Shown here in pieces: positions 43,601 through 59,000 of a stretch of 64,000 bases of DNA. The stretch is from Cryptomeria japonica (Eukaryota; Streptophyta; Pinopsida; Cupressales; Cupressaceae), in NCBI RefSeq assembly GCF_030272615.1, contig NC_081406.1, positions 404,087,439 through 404,151,438 on the forward strand, in the 5' to 3' direction. Below the pieces are notes generated by a model. That model did not search any database and was not told the origin of the DNA. It saw only the letters and a list, made by a program, of their open reading frames with translations. The stretch's first letter is position 1, and every line of letters begins with the position of its first letter. The position numbers and the translations under genes were made by a program.

Positions 43601-46600
43601 TTCCTAAATGTAAGTGTCGAAGCATCAAAATATGTGTATGGAGGTAACACTAGCTTGAAAATAAAAGTTCTGATTCAGAAGCAACAAACATTAAAGAGCA
43701 TTTGCAGGTAACACAAGCTTGAAAACAAAAGTTTCGATTCCAAAGTCATGAACATGAAAGCGCGATTATGAAACTTGTCGTACTCCCGAATCATTATTTT
43801 CATGCTTGTGCTTTCTAAACGCAAGTTTTCAAACATCAAAATGTGTGTTTGGAGGTAAGGCATGTTTGAAAATGCAAGATCTGATTTCAAAGCCACGAAC
43901 ATGAATGATTGTTTACGAAACTTATCGTACTCCCAAATCAACATCCTCAAGCTTGGGCTTCTTAAACACAAGTTTTGAAGCATCAAAATATGTGTTTGAA
44001 GGTATCACAAGATTGAAATGCAATTTTTTATTCCAAAGCCACGAACATTAAAGTGTGATTATGAAACTTATAGTTCTGATTCCAAAGTCGTGAACATGAA
44101 AATGTGTGTTTGGAGGTAACACGGGCTTGAAAATGCATGTTCTAATTTTGAAAACACGAACATGAAAGCGCGATTATGAAACATATCGTACTCGCAGATC
44201 ATCATTTTCAAGCTTGTGCTTCCTAAATGCAAGAATTGAAGCATCAAACTATATGCTTTGATGTAACGCAAGCTTGAAAATTCAAGTTTTGATTTCAAAC
44301 ACACAAACATGAAAGCATGATTATGAAACTTATCGTACTCCTAAATCATCAGTTTGAATTTTGTGCTTCCTAAATGCAAGTTTTGAAGAATCAAAATGTG
44401 TGTTTCAAGGTACAACAAGATTGAAAATGCATGTTCTGATTCCAAAGCCACGAGCATGAAAGCACGATTGTGAAACTTATCGTACTCCCAAATCATCATT
44501 TTGGAGCTTGTTCTTTCTAAACCAAAGTAAAATATAGCATCAAAATGGGTGTTTGGAGGCACAACAAGATTGAAAAGGCAAGTTATGATTCATAAACCAC
44601 GAGTATGAAAGCGCGATTATGCAACTTATCATACTCCCCCATTATCATTTTGAAGCATCGAAATGGGTGTTTGGAGACACAACAAGCTTTCCAGTGGAAG
44701 TTATGATTCCGAAGCCACGAACAAGAAAGCATGATTATAAAAATTATGGTATTTCCAAATCATCATTTTTAAGCTTGTGCTTCCTAAATGCAAGTTTTGA
44801 ATCATCAAAAAATGTGTTTGGAGGTAACACAAGCTTGAAAATGCAAGTGTTTATTCAAAAGCCATGAACATGAAATCTTGATTATAAAACTTATCGTAGT
44901 CCCAAATCATCATTTTCAAGCTTGTTCTTCCTAAATGTAAGTTTTGAAGCATCAAAATGTGTGTTTGGAGGTAACGCTAGCTTGAAAATGCAAGTTCTGA
45001 TTCAGAAGCAACAAACATTAAAGAGTGTTTGCAGGTAACACAAGCTTGAAAATGAAAGTTCTAATTCCAAAGTCATGAACATGAAAGCGTGATTATGAAA
45101 CTTGTCATACTCCCAAATCATTATTTTCAAGCTTCTGCTCTCTAAACACAAGTTTTCAAACATCAAAATGTCTGTTTGGAGGTAAGGGAAACTTGAAAAT
45201 GCAAGTTCTGATTTCGAAGCCACGAACATGAATGCCCGATTTTGAAATTTATCGTACTCCCAAATCAACATGTTCAACCTTGTACTTCCCAAACGCAAGT
45301 TTTGAAGCATCAAAATATGTGTTTGGAGGTATCACAAGATTGAAAATACATTTTTTTATTCCAAAGCCAGGAACATTAAAGCGTGATTATGAAACTTATC
45401 ATACTCCGAGATCATCATTTTCAATCTTGTGCTTCCTAAACGCAAGTTTTCAAGCATCAAAATGTGTGTTTGGAGGTAACACAAGCTTGAAAATACAAGT
45501 TCTAATCACGAAGCCATGAACATGAAAGCGTGATTATGATACATATCATACTCCCAAATTATCATTTTCAAGCTTGTGCTTCCTAAATGCAAGTTTTGAA
45601 GCATCAAAATGTGTGTTTAGAGGCACAAAAGGCTTGGATATGCAAGTTTTGATTCCAAAGACATGAACATGAACGCGCGATTATGAAACTTATCGTACTC
45701 CCAAATCATCATTTTCAACCTTGTGCTTCCTATATGCAAGTTTTGAAGCATCAAAATGTGTTTTTGGAGGTAACACGAGCTTGAAAATGCGAGTTTTGAT
45801 TTCGAAGCCAAGAGCATGATTATGAAACTTATCGTACTCTGAATCATTATTTTCAAGATTGTGTTTTTTAAATGCATGTTTTGAAGCATCAAAATGTGTT
45901 TTTGTAGGCAATACAAATTTTAAAATGCAAGTTCTGATTCAGAAGCCATGAACACTAAAGCACGATTATGGAACTTACCATACTACCAAATACTTGTTTT
46001 CAACCTTGTGCTTCCTAAACGCGAGTTTTGAAGCACGAAAATGTGTGCTTGGTGGCACAAGTGTGAAAATGCAAGATTTTTTTAAGAAAGCCATGACCAC
46101 TAAGGTGTGATTATGAAACTTATCATACTCCAATATCATCATTTTCAAGCTTGTGCTTCCTTAAAGCAAGTATTGAAGCATCAAAATGTGTGTTTGGAGG
46201 AAACAAAAGCTTGAAAATGGAAGTTCTGACTCCAAATACATGAACATGAACAAGCTATTATGAAAATTATTGTACTCCAAAATCATCATTTCCAAGCTTG
46301 TGCTTCCTAAACACAAGTTTTCAAGCATCAAAATGTGTGTTTAGAGGCACGAGCTTGAAAATGAAACATCTAATTCTAAAACCATGGACATGAAAGTGCT
46401 ATTATGAAACATATTGTACTCCCAAATCAACATCCTCAAGGTTGTGCTTCCTAAACACAAGTTTTGAAGCATCAAAATATGTGGTTGGAGGTATCACAAG
46501 ATTGAAAATGCGAGTTTTGATTTTGAAGCTATGATCATGAAAGTGTGATTATGAAACTTATTGTACTCCCAAATCATCATTTTCAAGCTTGTGCTTCCTA

Positions 46601-49270
46601 TATGCAAGTTTTGAAGCATCAAAATGTGTGTTTGGAGGTAACACATGCTTGAAAATGCAACTTTTGATTCAGAAGCAACAAACATTAAAGAGCGATTATG
46701 AAACTTATCGTACTTGCAAATAATCATTTTCAAGCTTGCGCTTCATAAACGCAAGTTTTGAAGCATCAAAATGTGTGTTTGGAGGCAAATCAAGCTTGAA
46801 AATGCAAGTTCTGATTCTGAAGCCACAAACATGAAAGTGATATTATTCAACTTATCGTACTCCCAAATCATCATTTTCAACCTCGTGCTTCATAAATGCA
46901 AGTTTTGAAGCATGAAAATGTGTGTTTGGAGGTAACACAGGCTGGAAAATGCAAGTTTTGATTCTGAAGCAATGAACATTGAAGTGTGATTATAAAACTT
47001 ATGTTAATCCCAGATCATCATTTTCAAGCCTTTCCTTCCTCAACGCAAGCTTTGACGCATCAAAATGTGTGTTTGTAGGCATGGCAAGCTTGAAAATGCA
47101 AGTTCTGATTCCGAAGCCAAGAGCATGAAAGAATGATTATGAAACTAATCATTAGCATGATTATGAAACTAATCATACTCCGAATCATCATTTTCAAGAT
47201 TGTTCTTTTTAAATTCATGTTTTCAAGCATCAAAATGTGTTTTTGTAGGTAACACAAACTTTAAAATGCATGTTCTGATTCAGAAGCCACGAACATTAAA
47301 TGACGATTATGGAACTTACCGTACTACCAAATACTCATTTTCAAGCTTGTGCTTCCTAAATGAGAGTTTTGAAGCACATAAATGAGTGTTTGGTGGCACA
47401 ACAAGTGTGAAAATACAAGTTGTTTTTTAGAAAGACATGAACATTGAGGTGTGATTATGAAAGTTATCATACTCTAATATCATCATTTTCAAGCTTGTGC
47501 TTCCTAAAAGCAAGTATTGAAGCATCAAAATGTGTGTTTGGAGGAAACAAAAGCTTGAAAATGCAAGTTCTGATTCCGAATCCATGAACATGAAAGCACG
47601 ATTATGAAACTTATCGTACTACTAAATCATCATTTTCAAGCTTGTGTGTCTTGAACACAAATTTTGAAGCACCAAAATGTGTGTTTGGAGGTAACACGAA
47701 ACTGAAAATGCATGTTCTGATTCTCAAAACACAAACATGAAAGCGCGATTATGAAACATCAAAATATGTGTTTGGAGGTATCACAAGATTGAAAATGCAA
47801 GTTTTTATTCCAAAGCCACAAAAATTAAAGCGTGATTATGAAAGTGAGATTACGAAACTTATCATACTCCAATATCATCATTTTGAAACTTGTGCTTCCA
47901 AAAAGAAAGTATTGAAGCATCAAAATGTTTGTTTGGAGGAAACAAAAGGTTAAATATGCAAATCCTGATTCTGAAGCCATGAACATGAAAGCGCGATTAT
48001 GAAACTTATCGTACTGCTAAATCATCATTTTCAAGCTTGTGCATCCTGAATGCAAATATTGAAGCACCAAAATATGTGTTTGGAGGTAACACGGGCTTGA
48101 AAATGCATGTTCTGATTCTAAAAACACGAACATGAAACCGAGATGATGAAACATATCATACTCGCATATCATCATTTTCAAGCTTGTGCTTCCTAAATAC
48201 AAGCATTGAAGCATCAAACTGTATGCTTTGATGTAACACAAGCTTGAAAATGCAAGTTCTTCTTTCAGACACACAAACATGAAAGCACAATTATGAAACT
48301 TATCATACTCGTAAATTATCATTTTGAAGCTTGTGCTTCCTAAACGCAAGTTTTGAAGCATCAAAATGTGTGTTTCAAGGTACAACAAGCTTGAAAATGC
48401 ATGTTCTGATTCTGTAGCCACAAGAATGAAAGCGTGATTGTGAAACTTATTATACTCCCAAATCATCATTTTGGATCTTGTGCTTTCTAAATGCAAGTTT
48501 TACAACATCAAAATGGGTGTCTGGAGGCACAACAAGCTTGAAAATGCAAGTTATGATTCTGAAGCCACGAGTATGAAAGCGCGATTATGAAACTTATCAT
48601 ACTCCCAAATCATCAGTTTGAAGCATCGAAATGGGTATTTGGAGACACAAAAAGCTTGTAAATGGAAGTTCTAATTCCAAAGCCACGAACATGAAAGCAC
48701 AATTATAAAATTTATGGTATTCCCAAATCATCATTTTTAAGCTTGTGCTTCCTAAACGCAAGTTTTGAAGCATCAAAATGTGTGTTTGGAGGCACAAAAA
48801 GCTTGAAAATGCAAGTTTCGATTCTGAAGCGACAAACATGAAAGTGTGATTATGAAACTTATCGTACTCCTAGATGATCATTTTCAAGCCTTTTCTTCCT
48901 AAATGCAAGTTTTGACTTATCAAAATGTTTGTTTCCAGGCATGGCAAGCTTGAAAAGGGAAGTTCTGATTTTGAAGCCAAGAGCATGAAAGAATGATTGT
49001 GAAACTTATCGTACTCCTAATCATCATTTTCAAGATTGTGCTTTTTAAATGCATGTTTTGAAGCATCAAAATGTGGTTTTGTAGGTAACACAAAGTTTAA
49101 AATGCAAGTTTTGATTCAGAAGCCACAAACATTAAAGCACGATTATGGAACTTGCCGTACTACCAAATACTCATTTTCAAGCTTGTGCTTCCTAAACACA
49201 AGTTTTGAAGCATGAAAATGTGTGTTTGGTGGCACAAGAAGTGTGAAAATGCAAGTTTTTTTTTAGAAAG
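37682..49270. repeat. Satellite array, monomer about 147 bp, first block
   Basis: Tandem monomers marked by GATTATGAAACTTATCGTAC recur at 145-148 bp (for example 38589, 38737, 38884, 39031, 39178, 39324, 39469, 39616). A typical unit continues through TCATCATTTTCAAGCTTGTG, a CCTAAACGCAAGTTTTGAAG part, GTGTGTTTGGAGGTAACACA and AAGCTTGAAAATGCAAGTTC. Most units contain two CAAGCTTG palindromes about 60 bp apart. Distinct monomer types alternate (one with TTTTTGTAGGTAACACAAAC, one with CAAACTGTATGCTTTGATGT, one with GGAGGAAACAAAAGC, and a shortened one lacking about 40 bp), so the array has higher-order structure. Open frames on both strands are by-products of low stop density; no gene. Confidence 0.95.
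49266..49270. repeat. Target site duplication of element D, left copy (GAAAG)
   Basis: GAAAG of the satellite motif TTTTTTAGAAAGCC, repeated at 50028-50032. Other monomers carry AGAAAGCCATGAAC uninterrupted. Confidence 0.85.
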
Positions 49271-50027
49271 TGAAGCAGTCACCGGTGAGGAGGGACCTCA
49301 AAGAGATCAATCCAAACTGATCAGCAAGAGTTAACACAATAAAAACACACAAATATGATGGAGGCAAATGCAGAACATATTATTTTATTGCTTGAAAAGT
49401 CAATTACATCCAACCGGCAACTACCGAGTTACAACATACTGGCAAACAAGCCTGGTAGAATAGGTCTTACAAGGACCTTGAATCGAAAGATCTATCTTCT
49501 AAGCACTATCTATCTGGTACTCCTTTATCTCTGAATTGACTGCCCATAATGCAAAGCATGATTACAAATATATATATTGATCCAAAGGATCAGGTCAGCC
49601 CAAAAGGATAAAACCCTAACATGCAGAAATGAATGAGGTTGGCCTCCAGAAAATCCCAAAGGATGAAACATAGAAGGTTGGCCACACGTCAAGAAACATC
49701 TAGATCAACGTCCAAGGCTCCGCAAGCATCAGAATGGGTTCCAGTAGATCACTAGAATAGATCTCAGGCAAGCGGAAACAACGGAACAATTCTGTAACAA
49801 GAAACTATCAAGGAAAACCAGTAGAGATATCTTGTTGGAAAGTGATCCAAATGAGATGCGGTTAGGAAACAAGAAGGGTGATCAAGTATTCAAGAAGAAT
49901 CCAACTCCACAGGAAGCCGACGTGCCAAAATCGAGACACATAGAAAGGAAAATTGAAACTGCAAACAGGAAAGAAAATGTTTTTGGTTGATGCAAGATTG
50001 CTATGAACCGAGGATGCTCCTCCATCA
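49271..50027 (-). mobile_element. Element D: solo LTR in the satellite
   Basis: A 757-bp non-satellite insertion that begins TG and ends CA and is flanked by GAAAG. Read on the minus strand it starts TGATGGAGGAGCATCC, has a TATATATA promoter-like stretch (49569-49577 on plus) and an AATAAA poly(A)-signal-like sequence (49384-49389), and ends GACTGCTTCA. No internal region or second LTR is present, so it is most simply a solo LTR left after recombination between two LTRs. It is unrelated by eye to the LTRs of elements A, B and C. Confidence 0.82.
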
Positions 50028-53000
50028 GAAAGCCATGAACATTGAGGTGCGATTATGATACTTATCATACTCCAATATCATCATTTTTTAGCTTGTGCTT
50101 CCTAAAAGCAAGTATTGAAGCATCAAAATGTGTGTTTGGAGGAAACAAAAGCTTTAAAAAGCAAGTATTGATTCCGAAGCCATGAACATGAAAGCGCGAT
50201 TATGAAACTTATCGTACTCATAAATCATCATTTTCAAGCTTGTGTGTCCTGAATGCAAATTTTAAAACACCAAAATGTGTGTTTGGAGGTAACATGGGCT
50301 TGAAAATGCATGTTCTGATTCTGAAAACACGAACATGAAAGCATGATTATAAAACATATCATACTCGAAGATCATCATTTCCAAGCTTGTGCTTCCTAAA
50401 TGCAAGTATTGAAGCATCAAACTGTAGGCTGTGATGTAACACAAGCTTGAAACTGCAAGTTCTAATTTTGGACACACAAACATGAAAGTGCGATTATGAA
50501 ACTTATGTGTGTTTTGAGGTACAACAAGCTTGAAAATGAATGTTCTGATTCTGAAGCGATGAGCATGAAAGCGTTCTTGTGAAACTTATCGTACTCCCAA
50601 ATCATCATTTTGGAGCTTGTTCTTTTTAAATGCAAGTTTTACAACATGAAAATGGGTGTTTGGAGGCACAATAAGCTTGAAAATGCAAGTTATGATTCTG
50701 AAGCCATGAGTATGACAGTGCGATTATGAAAGTTATCATAAAACGAAATCATCATTTTGAAGCATCGAAATGGGTGTTTGGAGACACAACAAGCTTGTAA
50801 ATGGAAGTTTTGATTTCGAAGCCACCAACATGAAAGCGCGATTATTAAACTTATGGTATTCCCAAATCATCATTTTAAAGCTTGTGTTTATTCAGAAGCC
50901 ATGAACATGAAATCTTGACTATTAAACTTATCATACTCCCAAATAATCATTTTCAAGCTTCTGCTTCCTAAACGTAAGTTTTGAAGAATCAAAATGTGTG
51001 TTTGGAGGTAACACTAGCTTGAAAATGCAAGTTCTGATTCAGAAGCAACAAACATTTAAAGAGCGTTTGTAGGTAACACAAGCTTGAAAATGAAAGTTCC
51101 AATTCCAAAGTCATGAACATGAAAGCGCGATTATGAAACTTGTCGTACTCCCAAATCATTATTTTCAAGCTTGTGCTTTCTAAATGTAAGTTTACAAACA
51201 TCAAAATGTGTGTTTGGAGGTAAGGCAAGCTTGAAAATGCAAGTTTTGATTTCGAAGCCACGAACATGAATGCTCGATTATGAAACTTATCGTACTCCCA
51301 AATCAACATCCTCAAGCTTGTGCATCAAAATATGTGTTTGGAGGTATCACAAGATTGAAAATGCAAGTTTTTATTCCAAAGCCACAAATATTAAAGCGTG
51401 ATTATGAAACTTATCATACTCCTAGATCATCATTTTTAATCTTGTGCTTCCTAAACACAAGTTTTCAAGCATCAAAATGTGTGTTTGGAGGTAACAGAAG
51501 CTTGAAAATACAAGTTTTGTTCACGACACCATGAACATGAAAGCATGATTATGAAATATATCATAATCCCAAATTATCATTTTCAATATTGTGCTTCCTA
51601 AACGCAAGTTTTCAAGCATCAAAATGTGTGTATAGAGGCACAACAAGCTTGGATATGCAAGTTTTGATTACAAAGACATGAACATGAACGCACTATTATG
51701 AAAATTATTGTACTCCAAAATCATCATTTTCAAGCTTGTGCTTCCTAAACACATGTTTTCAAGCGTCAAAATGTGTGTTTAGAAGCACAAGCTTGAAAAT
51801 GAAACATCTGATTCTAAAACCACGAACATGAAAGCGATATTATGAAACATATCCTACTCCCAAATCACAATTTTAAATCTTGTGCCTCCTAAATTCAAGT
51901 TTTGAAGCATCAAAGTGTGTGTTTGGAGGTAACCCCAAGCTTGAAAATGCGAGTTCTGATTTTGAAGCTCTAATCATGAAAGCGCGATTATGAAACTTAT
52001 CGTACTCCCAAATCATCATTTTCAACCTTGTGCTTCCTATATGCAAGTTTTGAAGCATCAAAATGTGTTTTTGGAGGTAACCCAAGCTTGAAAATGTGAG
52101 TTCTGAATCCGAAGCCAAGAGCATGAAAGCATTATTATGAAACTTATCGTACTCCGAACCATCATTTGCAAGATTGTGCTTTTTAAATGCATGTTTTGAA
52201 GCATCAAAATGTGTTTTTGTAGGTAACACAAAATTTAAAATGCAAGTTCTAATTTAGAAGCCACGAACACTAAAGCATGATTATGGAACTTACCGTACTA
52301 CCAAATACTCATTTTCAAGCTTATGCTTCCTAAACGTGAGTTTTGAAGCACGAAAATGTGTGTTTGGTGGCACAACAAGTGTAAAAATGCAAAAAAAAAT
52401 TTAGAAAGCCATGACCATTGAGGTGCGACTATGAAACTTATCATACTCCAATATCATCATTTTCAAGCTTGTGCTTCCTAAAAGCTTTTAATGAAGCATA
52501 AAAATGTGTGTTTGGAGGAAACAAAAGCTTGAAAATGGAAGATCTGATTCCAAAGCCATGAACATGAAAGCACGATTATGAAACTTATCATACTCCTAAA
52601 TCATCATTTTCAAGATTATACATTCCTGAACACAAATTTTGAAGCACCAAAATGTGTCTTTGGAGGTAACATGGGCTCAAAAATTCATGTTCTATTTCTA
52701 AAAACATGAACATGGAAGCGCGATTATGAAACATATCGTACTCGTAGATCATTATTTTCAAGCTTGTGCTTCCTAAATGCAAGCATTGAAGCATCAAACT
52801 GTATGCTTTGATATAACGCAAGCTTGAAAATGCAAGTTTTGATTTCGGACACACAAACATGAAAGCGTGATTATGAAACTTATCATGCTGCTAAATCATC
52901 ATTTTGAAGCTTGTGTTTCCTAAACGCAAGTTTTGGAGCATCAAAATGTGTGTTTCAAGGTAAAACAAGCTTGAAAATACATTTTCTGATTCTGAAGCCA

Positions 53001-56000
53001 CGAGCATGAAACTACGATTGTGAAACTTATCGTACTCCTAAAGCATCATTTTGGAGCTTGTGCTTTCTAAATGCAAGTTTTACAACATCAATATGGGTGT
53101 TTGGAGGTACAACAAGCTTGAAAATGTAAGTTATGATTCATAAGCCATGAGTATAAAAGCGCGATTATGAAACTTATCATACTCCCCAATTATCATTTTG
53201 AAGCATCGAAATGGGTGTTTGGAGACACAAAAAGCTTGCAAATAGAAGTTATGATTCTAAAGCCACGAACAAGAAAGCTCGATTATAAAAGTTATGGTAT
53301 TCCCAAATCATCATTTTTAAGCTTGTGCTTCCTAAACGCAGGTTTTGAATCATCAAAAAATGTGTTTGGAGGTAACACAAGCTTGAAAATGCAAGTGTTT
53401 ATTCAGAAGCCATGGACATGAAATCTTTATTATAAAACTTATCGTACTCCCAAATCATCATTTTCAAGCTTGTGCTTCCTAAACGTAAGTTTTGAAGCAT
53501 CAAAATGTGTGTTTGGAGGTAACACTAGCTTGAAAATGCAAGTTCTGATTCAGAAGCAACAAACATTAAAGAGTGTTTGCAGGTAACACAAGCCTGAAAA
53601 TAAAAGTTCTGATTCCGAAGCCAAGAACATGAAAGCATGATTATGAAATTTATCGTACTCCAAATCATTATTTTCAAGATTGTGCTTTTTAAATGCATGT
53701 TTTGAAGCATCAAAATGTGTTTTTGTAGGTAACACAAACTTTAAAATACAAGTTCTCATTCAAAAGCCACAAACATTAAAGCATGAATACAGAACATACT
53801 ATACTACCAAATACGCATTTTCAAGCTTGTGCTTCCTAAACATGAGTTTTAAAGCATGAAAATGTGTGTTTGGTGACACAAGTGTGAAAATGCAAGTCTT
53901 TTTTTAGACAGACATGAACATTGAGGTGCGATTATGAAACTAATCATACTCCAATATCAACATTTTCAAGCTTGTGCTTCCTAAAAGCAAGTATTGAAGC
54001 ATCAAAATATCTGTTTGGAGGAAACAAAAGCTTGAAAATGTAAGTTCTGATTTTGAAGCCATGAACATGAAAGCGCGATTATGAAACTTATCATACTCCT
54101 AAATCATCATTTTCAAGCTTGTGCATCCTGAACGCAAAATTTTGAAGCACCAAAATGTGTGTTTGGAGGTAACACAGGCTTGAAAATCCATGTTCTGGTT
54201 CTGAAAACATGAACATGAAAGCCCGATTGTGAAACATATCGTACTCATAGATCATCATTTTCAAGCTTGTGCTTCCTAAATGCAAATATTGAAGCATCAA
54301 ACTGTATGCTTTGATATAATGCAAGTTTTGATTTCGGACACACAAACATGAAAGTGCGATTATGAAACTTATCGTACTCCTAAATCATCATTTTGAAGCT
54401 TGTGCTTCCTAAACACAAGAGTTGAAGCATCAAATTATGTGTTTCGAGGTACAACAAGCTTGAAAATGCATGTTCTAATTCCGAAGCCACGAGCATGAAA
54501 GCACGATTGTGAAACTTCTCGTACTCCCAAATCATTATTTTCGAGCTTCCACTTTCTAAACACAAGTTTTATATCATCAAAATGGGTGTTTGGAGGCACA
54601 ACAAGCTTGAAAATGCAAGTTATGATTCTAAAGCCATCAGTATGAAAGCACGATTATGAAACTTATCATACTCCCAAATAATCATTTTGAAGGTTGTCCT
54701 TCTTAAATGCAAGTTTTGAAGCATCGAAATGGGTGTTTGGAGACAGAAAAAGCTTGTAAATAAAATTTCTGATTCTGAAGCTACGAACATGAAAGCACGA
54801 TTATAAAACTTATGGTATTCCCAAATCATCATATTTAAGCTTGTGCTTCCTAAATGCAAGTTTTGAATCATCAAAAAATGTGTTTGGAGGTAACACAAGC
54901 TTGAAAATGCAAGTGTTTATTCAGAAGCCATGAACATGAAATCTTGATTATAAAATTTATCGTACTCCCAAATCATCATTTTCAAGCTTGTGCTTCTGAA
55001 ACGTAAGTTTTGAAGCATCAAAATGTGTGTTTGGAGGTAACACTAGCTTGAAAATGCAAGTTCTTTTTAGAAGCAACAAACATTAAAGAGTGATCGCAGG
55101 TAAGATAAGATTGAATATGAAAGTTCTAATTCCAAAGTCGTGAACATGAAAGCATGATTATGAAACTTGTCGTACTCCCAAATCATTATTTTCAAGCTTT
55201 TTTTTTCTAAACACAAGTTTTCAAACATCAAAATGTGTTTTTGGAGTTAAGGGAAACTTGAAAATGCAAGTTCTGATTTTGATTTCGAAGCCACGAACAT
55301 GAATGCCCGATTATGAAACTTATCGTACTCCCAAATCAACATCCTCAAGCTTGTGCTTCCTAAATGCAAGTCTTGAACCATCAAAATATGTGTTTGGGGG
55401 TATCACAAGATTGAAAATGCAAGCTTTTATTCCAAAGCCACGAATATTAAAGCATGATTATGAAACTTATCATACTCCCAGATCATCATTTTTAATCTTG
55501 TGCTTCCTAAATGCAAGTTTTGAAGCATCAAAATGTGTGTTTGGAGGTAACACAAGCTTGAAAATACAAGTTTTGATCACAAAGACATGAACATGAAAGC
55601 ATGATTATGAAACATATCATAATCCCAAATTATCATTTTCAAGCTTGTGCTTCCTAAACGCAAGTTTTGAAGCATCAAAATGTGTGTTTAGAGGCACAAA
55701 AGGCTTGGATATGCAAGTTTTGATTCCAAAGACACGAACATGAATGCACGATTATGAAACTTAGTGTACTCCCAAATCATCATTTTCAACCTTGTGCTTC
55801 CTATATGCAAGTTTTGAAGCATCAAAATGTGTTTTTGGAGGTAACACGAGCTTGAAAATGCGAGTTTTGATTTCGAAGCCAAGAGCATGATTATGAAACT
55901 TATCGTACTCTGAATCATTATTTTCAAGATTGTGTTTTTTAAATGCATGTTTTGAAGCATCAAAATGTGTTTTTGTAGGTAATACAAACTTTAAAATGCA

Positions 56001-59000
56001 AGTTTTCATTCAGAAGCCATGAACACTAAAGCACGATTATGGAACTTACCGTACTACCAAATACTTGTTTTCAACCTTGTGCTTCCTAAACGTGAGTTTT
56101 GAAGCATGAAAATGTGTGCTTGGTGGCACAAGTGTGAAAATGCAAGCTTTTTTTTAGAAAGTCATGACCACTGAGGTGTGATTATGAAACTTATCATACT
56201 CCAATATCATCATTTTCAAGCTTGTGCTTCCTTAAAGCAAGTATTGAAGCATCAAAATGTGTGTTTCGAGGAAACAAAAGCTTGAAAATGGAAGTTTTGA
56301 TTTCAAAGCCATGAACATGAAAGCGCGATTATGAAACTTATTTTACTCCTAAATCATTATTTGCAAGCTTGTGCTTTCTAAATGCAAGTTTTCAAACATA
56401 AATATGTGTGTTTGAAGGTAAGGCAAGCTTGAAAATGCAAGTTCTGATTTTGAAACCACGAACATGAATGCCCGATTATGAAACTTATCATACTTCCAGA
56501 TCATCATTTTCAATCCTTTGCTTCCTAAACGCAAGTTTTGAAGCATCAAAATGTGTGTTTGGAGGTAACATAGGCTTGAAAATACAAGTTCTGATCACAA
56601 AGCCATGAACATGAAAGCGTGATTATGAAACATATCATACTCCCAAATTATCATTTTCAAGCTTGTGCTTCCTAAATGCAAGTTTTGGAGCATCAAAATG
56701 TGTGTTTAGAGGCACAACACACTTGGATATGCAAGTTCTGATTGCAAAGACATGAACATGAATGTGCTATTATGAAAATTATTGTACTCAAAAATCATCA
56801 TTTTCAAGCTTGTGCTTCCTAAACACAAGTTTTCAAGCATCAAAATGTGTGTTTTGAGGCACAAGCTTGAAAACGAAACATCTGATTCTAAAACCAAGGA
56901 CATGAAAGTGCTATTATGAAACATATCGTACTCCCAAATCATAATTTTAAAGCTTGTGCTTCCTAAATTCAAGTTTTGAAGCATCACAGTGTGTGTTTGG
57001 AGGTAACCCAAGCTTGAAAATGCGAGTTCTGATTTCGAAGCTATGATCATGAAAGCACAATTATGAAACTTATCGTACTCCTGAATCATCATTTTCAAGC
57101 TTGTGCGTCCTAAAAGAAAGTATTGAAGCATCAAAATATGTGTTTAGAGGAAACAAAAGCTTGAAAATGCAAGTCTTGATTCCGAAGCCATGAACATGAA
57201 AGCGCGATTATGAAACTTATTGTACTTCTAAATCATCATTTTCAAGCTTGTGTGTCCTGAATACAAATTTCAAAGCACCAAAATGTGTGTTTGGAGGTAA
57301 CGCAGGCTTGAAAATGCATGTTCCGATTCTGAAAACACGAACATGAAAGCGCGATTATGAAACATATCGTACTCCCAGATCATCATTTTCAAGCTTGTGC
57401 TTCGTAAATGCAAGAATTGAAGCATCAAACTGTATGCTTTGATGTAACGCAAGATTGAAAATGCAATTTTTGATTTCAGACACACAAACATGAAAGCACG
57501 ATTATGAAACTCATCGTACTACTAAATCATCATTTTGAAGCTTGTGCTTCCTAAATGCAAGTTTTGAAGCATCAAAATGTGTGTTTCGAGGTACAACAAG
57601 CTTGAAAATGCATGTTCTGATTCCGAAGCCACGAGCATGAAAGCGCGATTGTGAAACTTATTGTACTCTCAAATCATCATTTTGGAGATTGTGCTTTCTA
57701 AACGTAAGTTCTATAGAATCAAAATGGGTGTTTGGAGGCACAACAAGCTTGAAAATGTAAGTTATGATTCAGAAGCCACAAGTATGAAAGCGCAATTATG
57801 AAACTTATCATACTCCCCAATTATCATTTTGAAGCATCGAAATGGGTGTTTGGAGACAAAACAAGCTTGTAAATGCAAGTTATGATTCTGAAGCCATGAA
57901 GATGAAAGCACAATTATAAAACTTATGGTATTCCCAAATCATCATTTTTAAGCTTGTGCTTCCTAAATGCAAGTATTGAATCATCAAAAAATGTGTTCGG
58001 AGGTAACACAAGCTTGAAAATGCAAGTATATATACAAAATCCATGAACATGAAATCTTGATTATAAAACTTATCATAGTCCCAAATAATCATTTTCAAGC
58101 TTGTTCTTCCTACACATAAGTTTTGAAGCATCAAAATATGTGTTTGGAGGTAACACTAGCTTGAAAATACAAGTTTTGATTCAGAAGCAACAAACATTAA
58201 ACAGTGTTTGTAGTTAACACAAGCTTGAAAATGAAAGTTCTGATTCCAAAGTCATGAACATGAAAGCGCGACTATGAAACTTGTCATACTCCCAAATCAT
58301 TATTTTCACGCTTGTGCTTTCTAAACGCAAGTTTTCAAACATCAAAATGTGTGTTTGGAGGTAAGGCATGCTTGAAAATGCAAGTTCTGGCTTCGAAGCC
58401 ACGAACATGAAAGCTTAAACACAAGTTTTGAAGCATCAAAATATGTGTTTGAAGGTATCACAAGATTGAAATGCAATTTTTTATTCCAAAGCCACGAACA
58501 TTATAGTGTGATTATGAAACTTATAGTTCCGATTCCAAAGTTGTGAACATGAAAATGTGTGTTTGGAGGTAACACGGGCTTGAAAATGCATGTTCTGATT
58601 CTGAAAACACGAACATGAAAGCGCAATTATGAAACATATCATACTCGTAGATCATTATTTTCAAGCTAGTGCTTCCTAAATGCAAGAATTCAAGCATCAA
58701 ACTGTATGCTTTGATGTAACGCAAGCTTGAAAATTCAAGTTCTGATTTCAAACACACAAACATGGAAAGCACGATTGTGAAACTTGTCGTACTCCTAAAT
58801 CATCTTTTTGAATTTTGTGCTTCCTAAATGCAAGTTTTGAAGCATCAAAATGTGTGTTTCGATGTAAAACAAGATTGAAAATGCATGTTCTAATTCCAAA
58901 GCCACGAGCATGAAAGCACGATTGTGAAACTTATCGTACTCCCAAATCATCATTTTGGAGCTTGTGCTTTCTAAACGCAAGTTTTATAGCATCAAAATGG

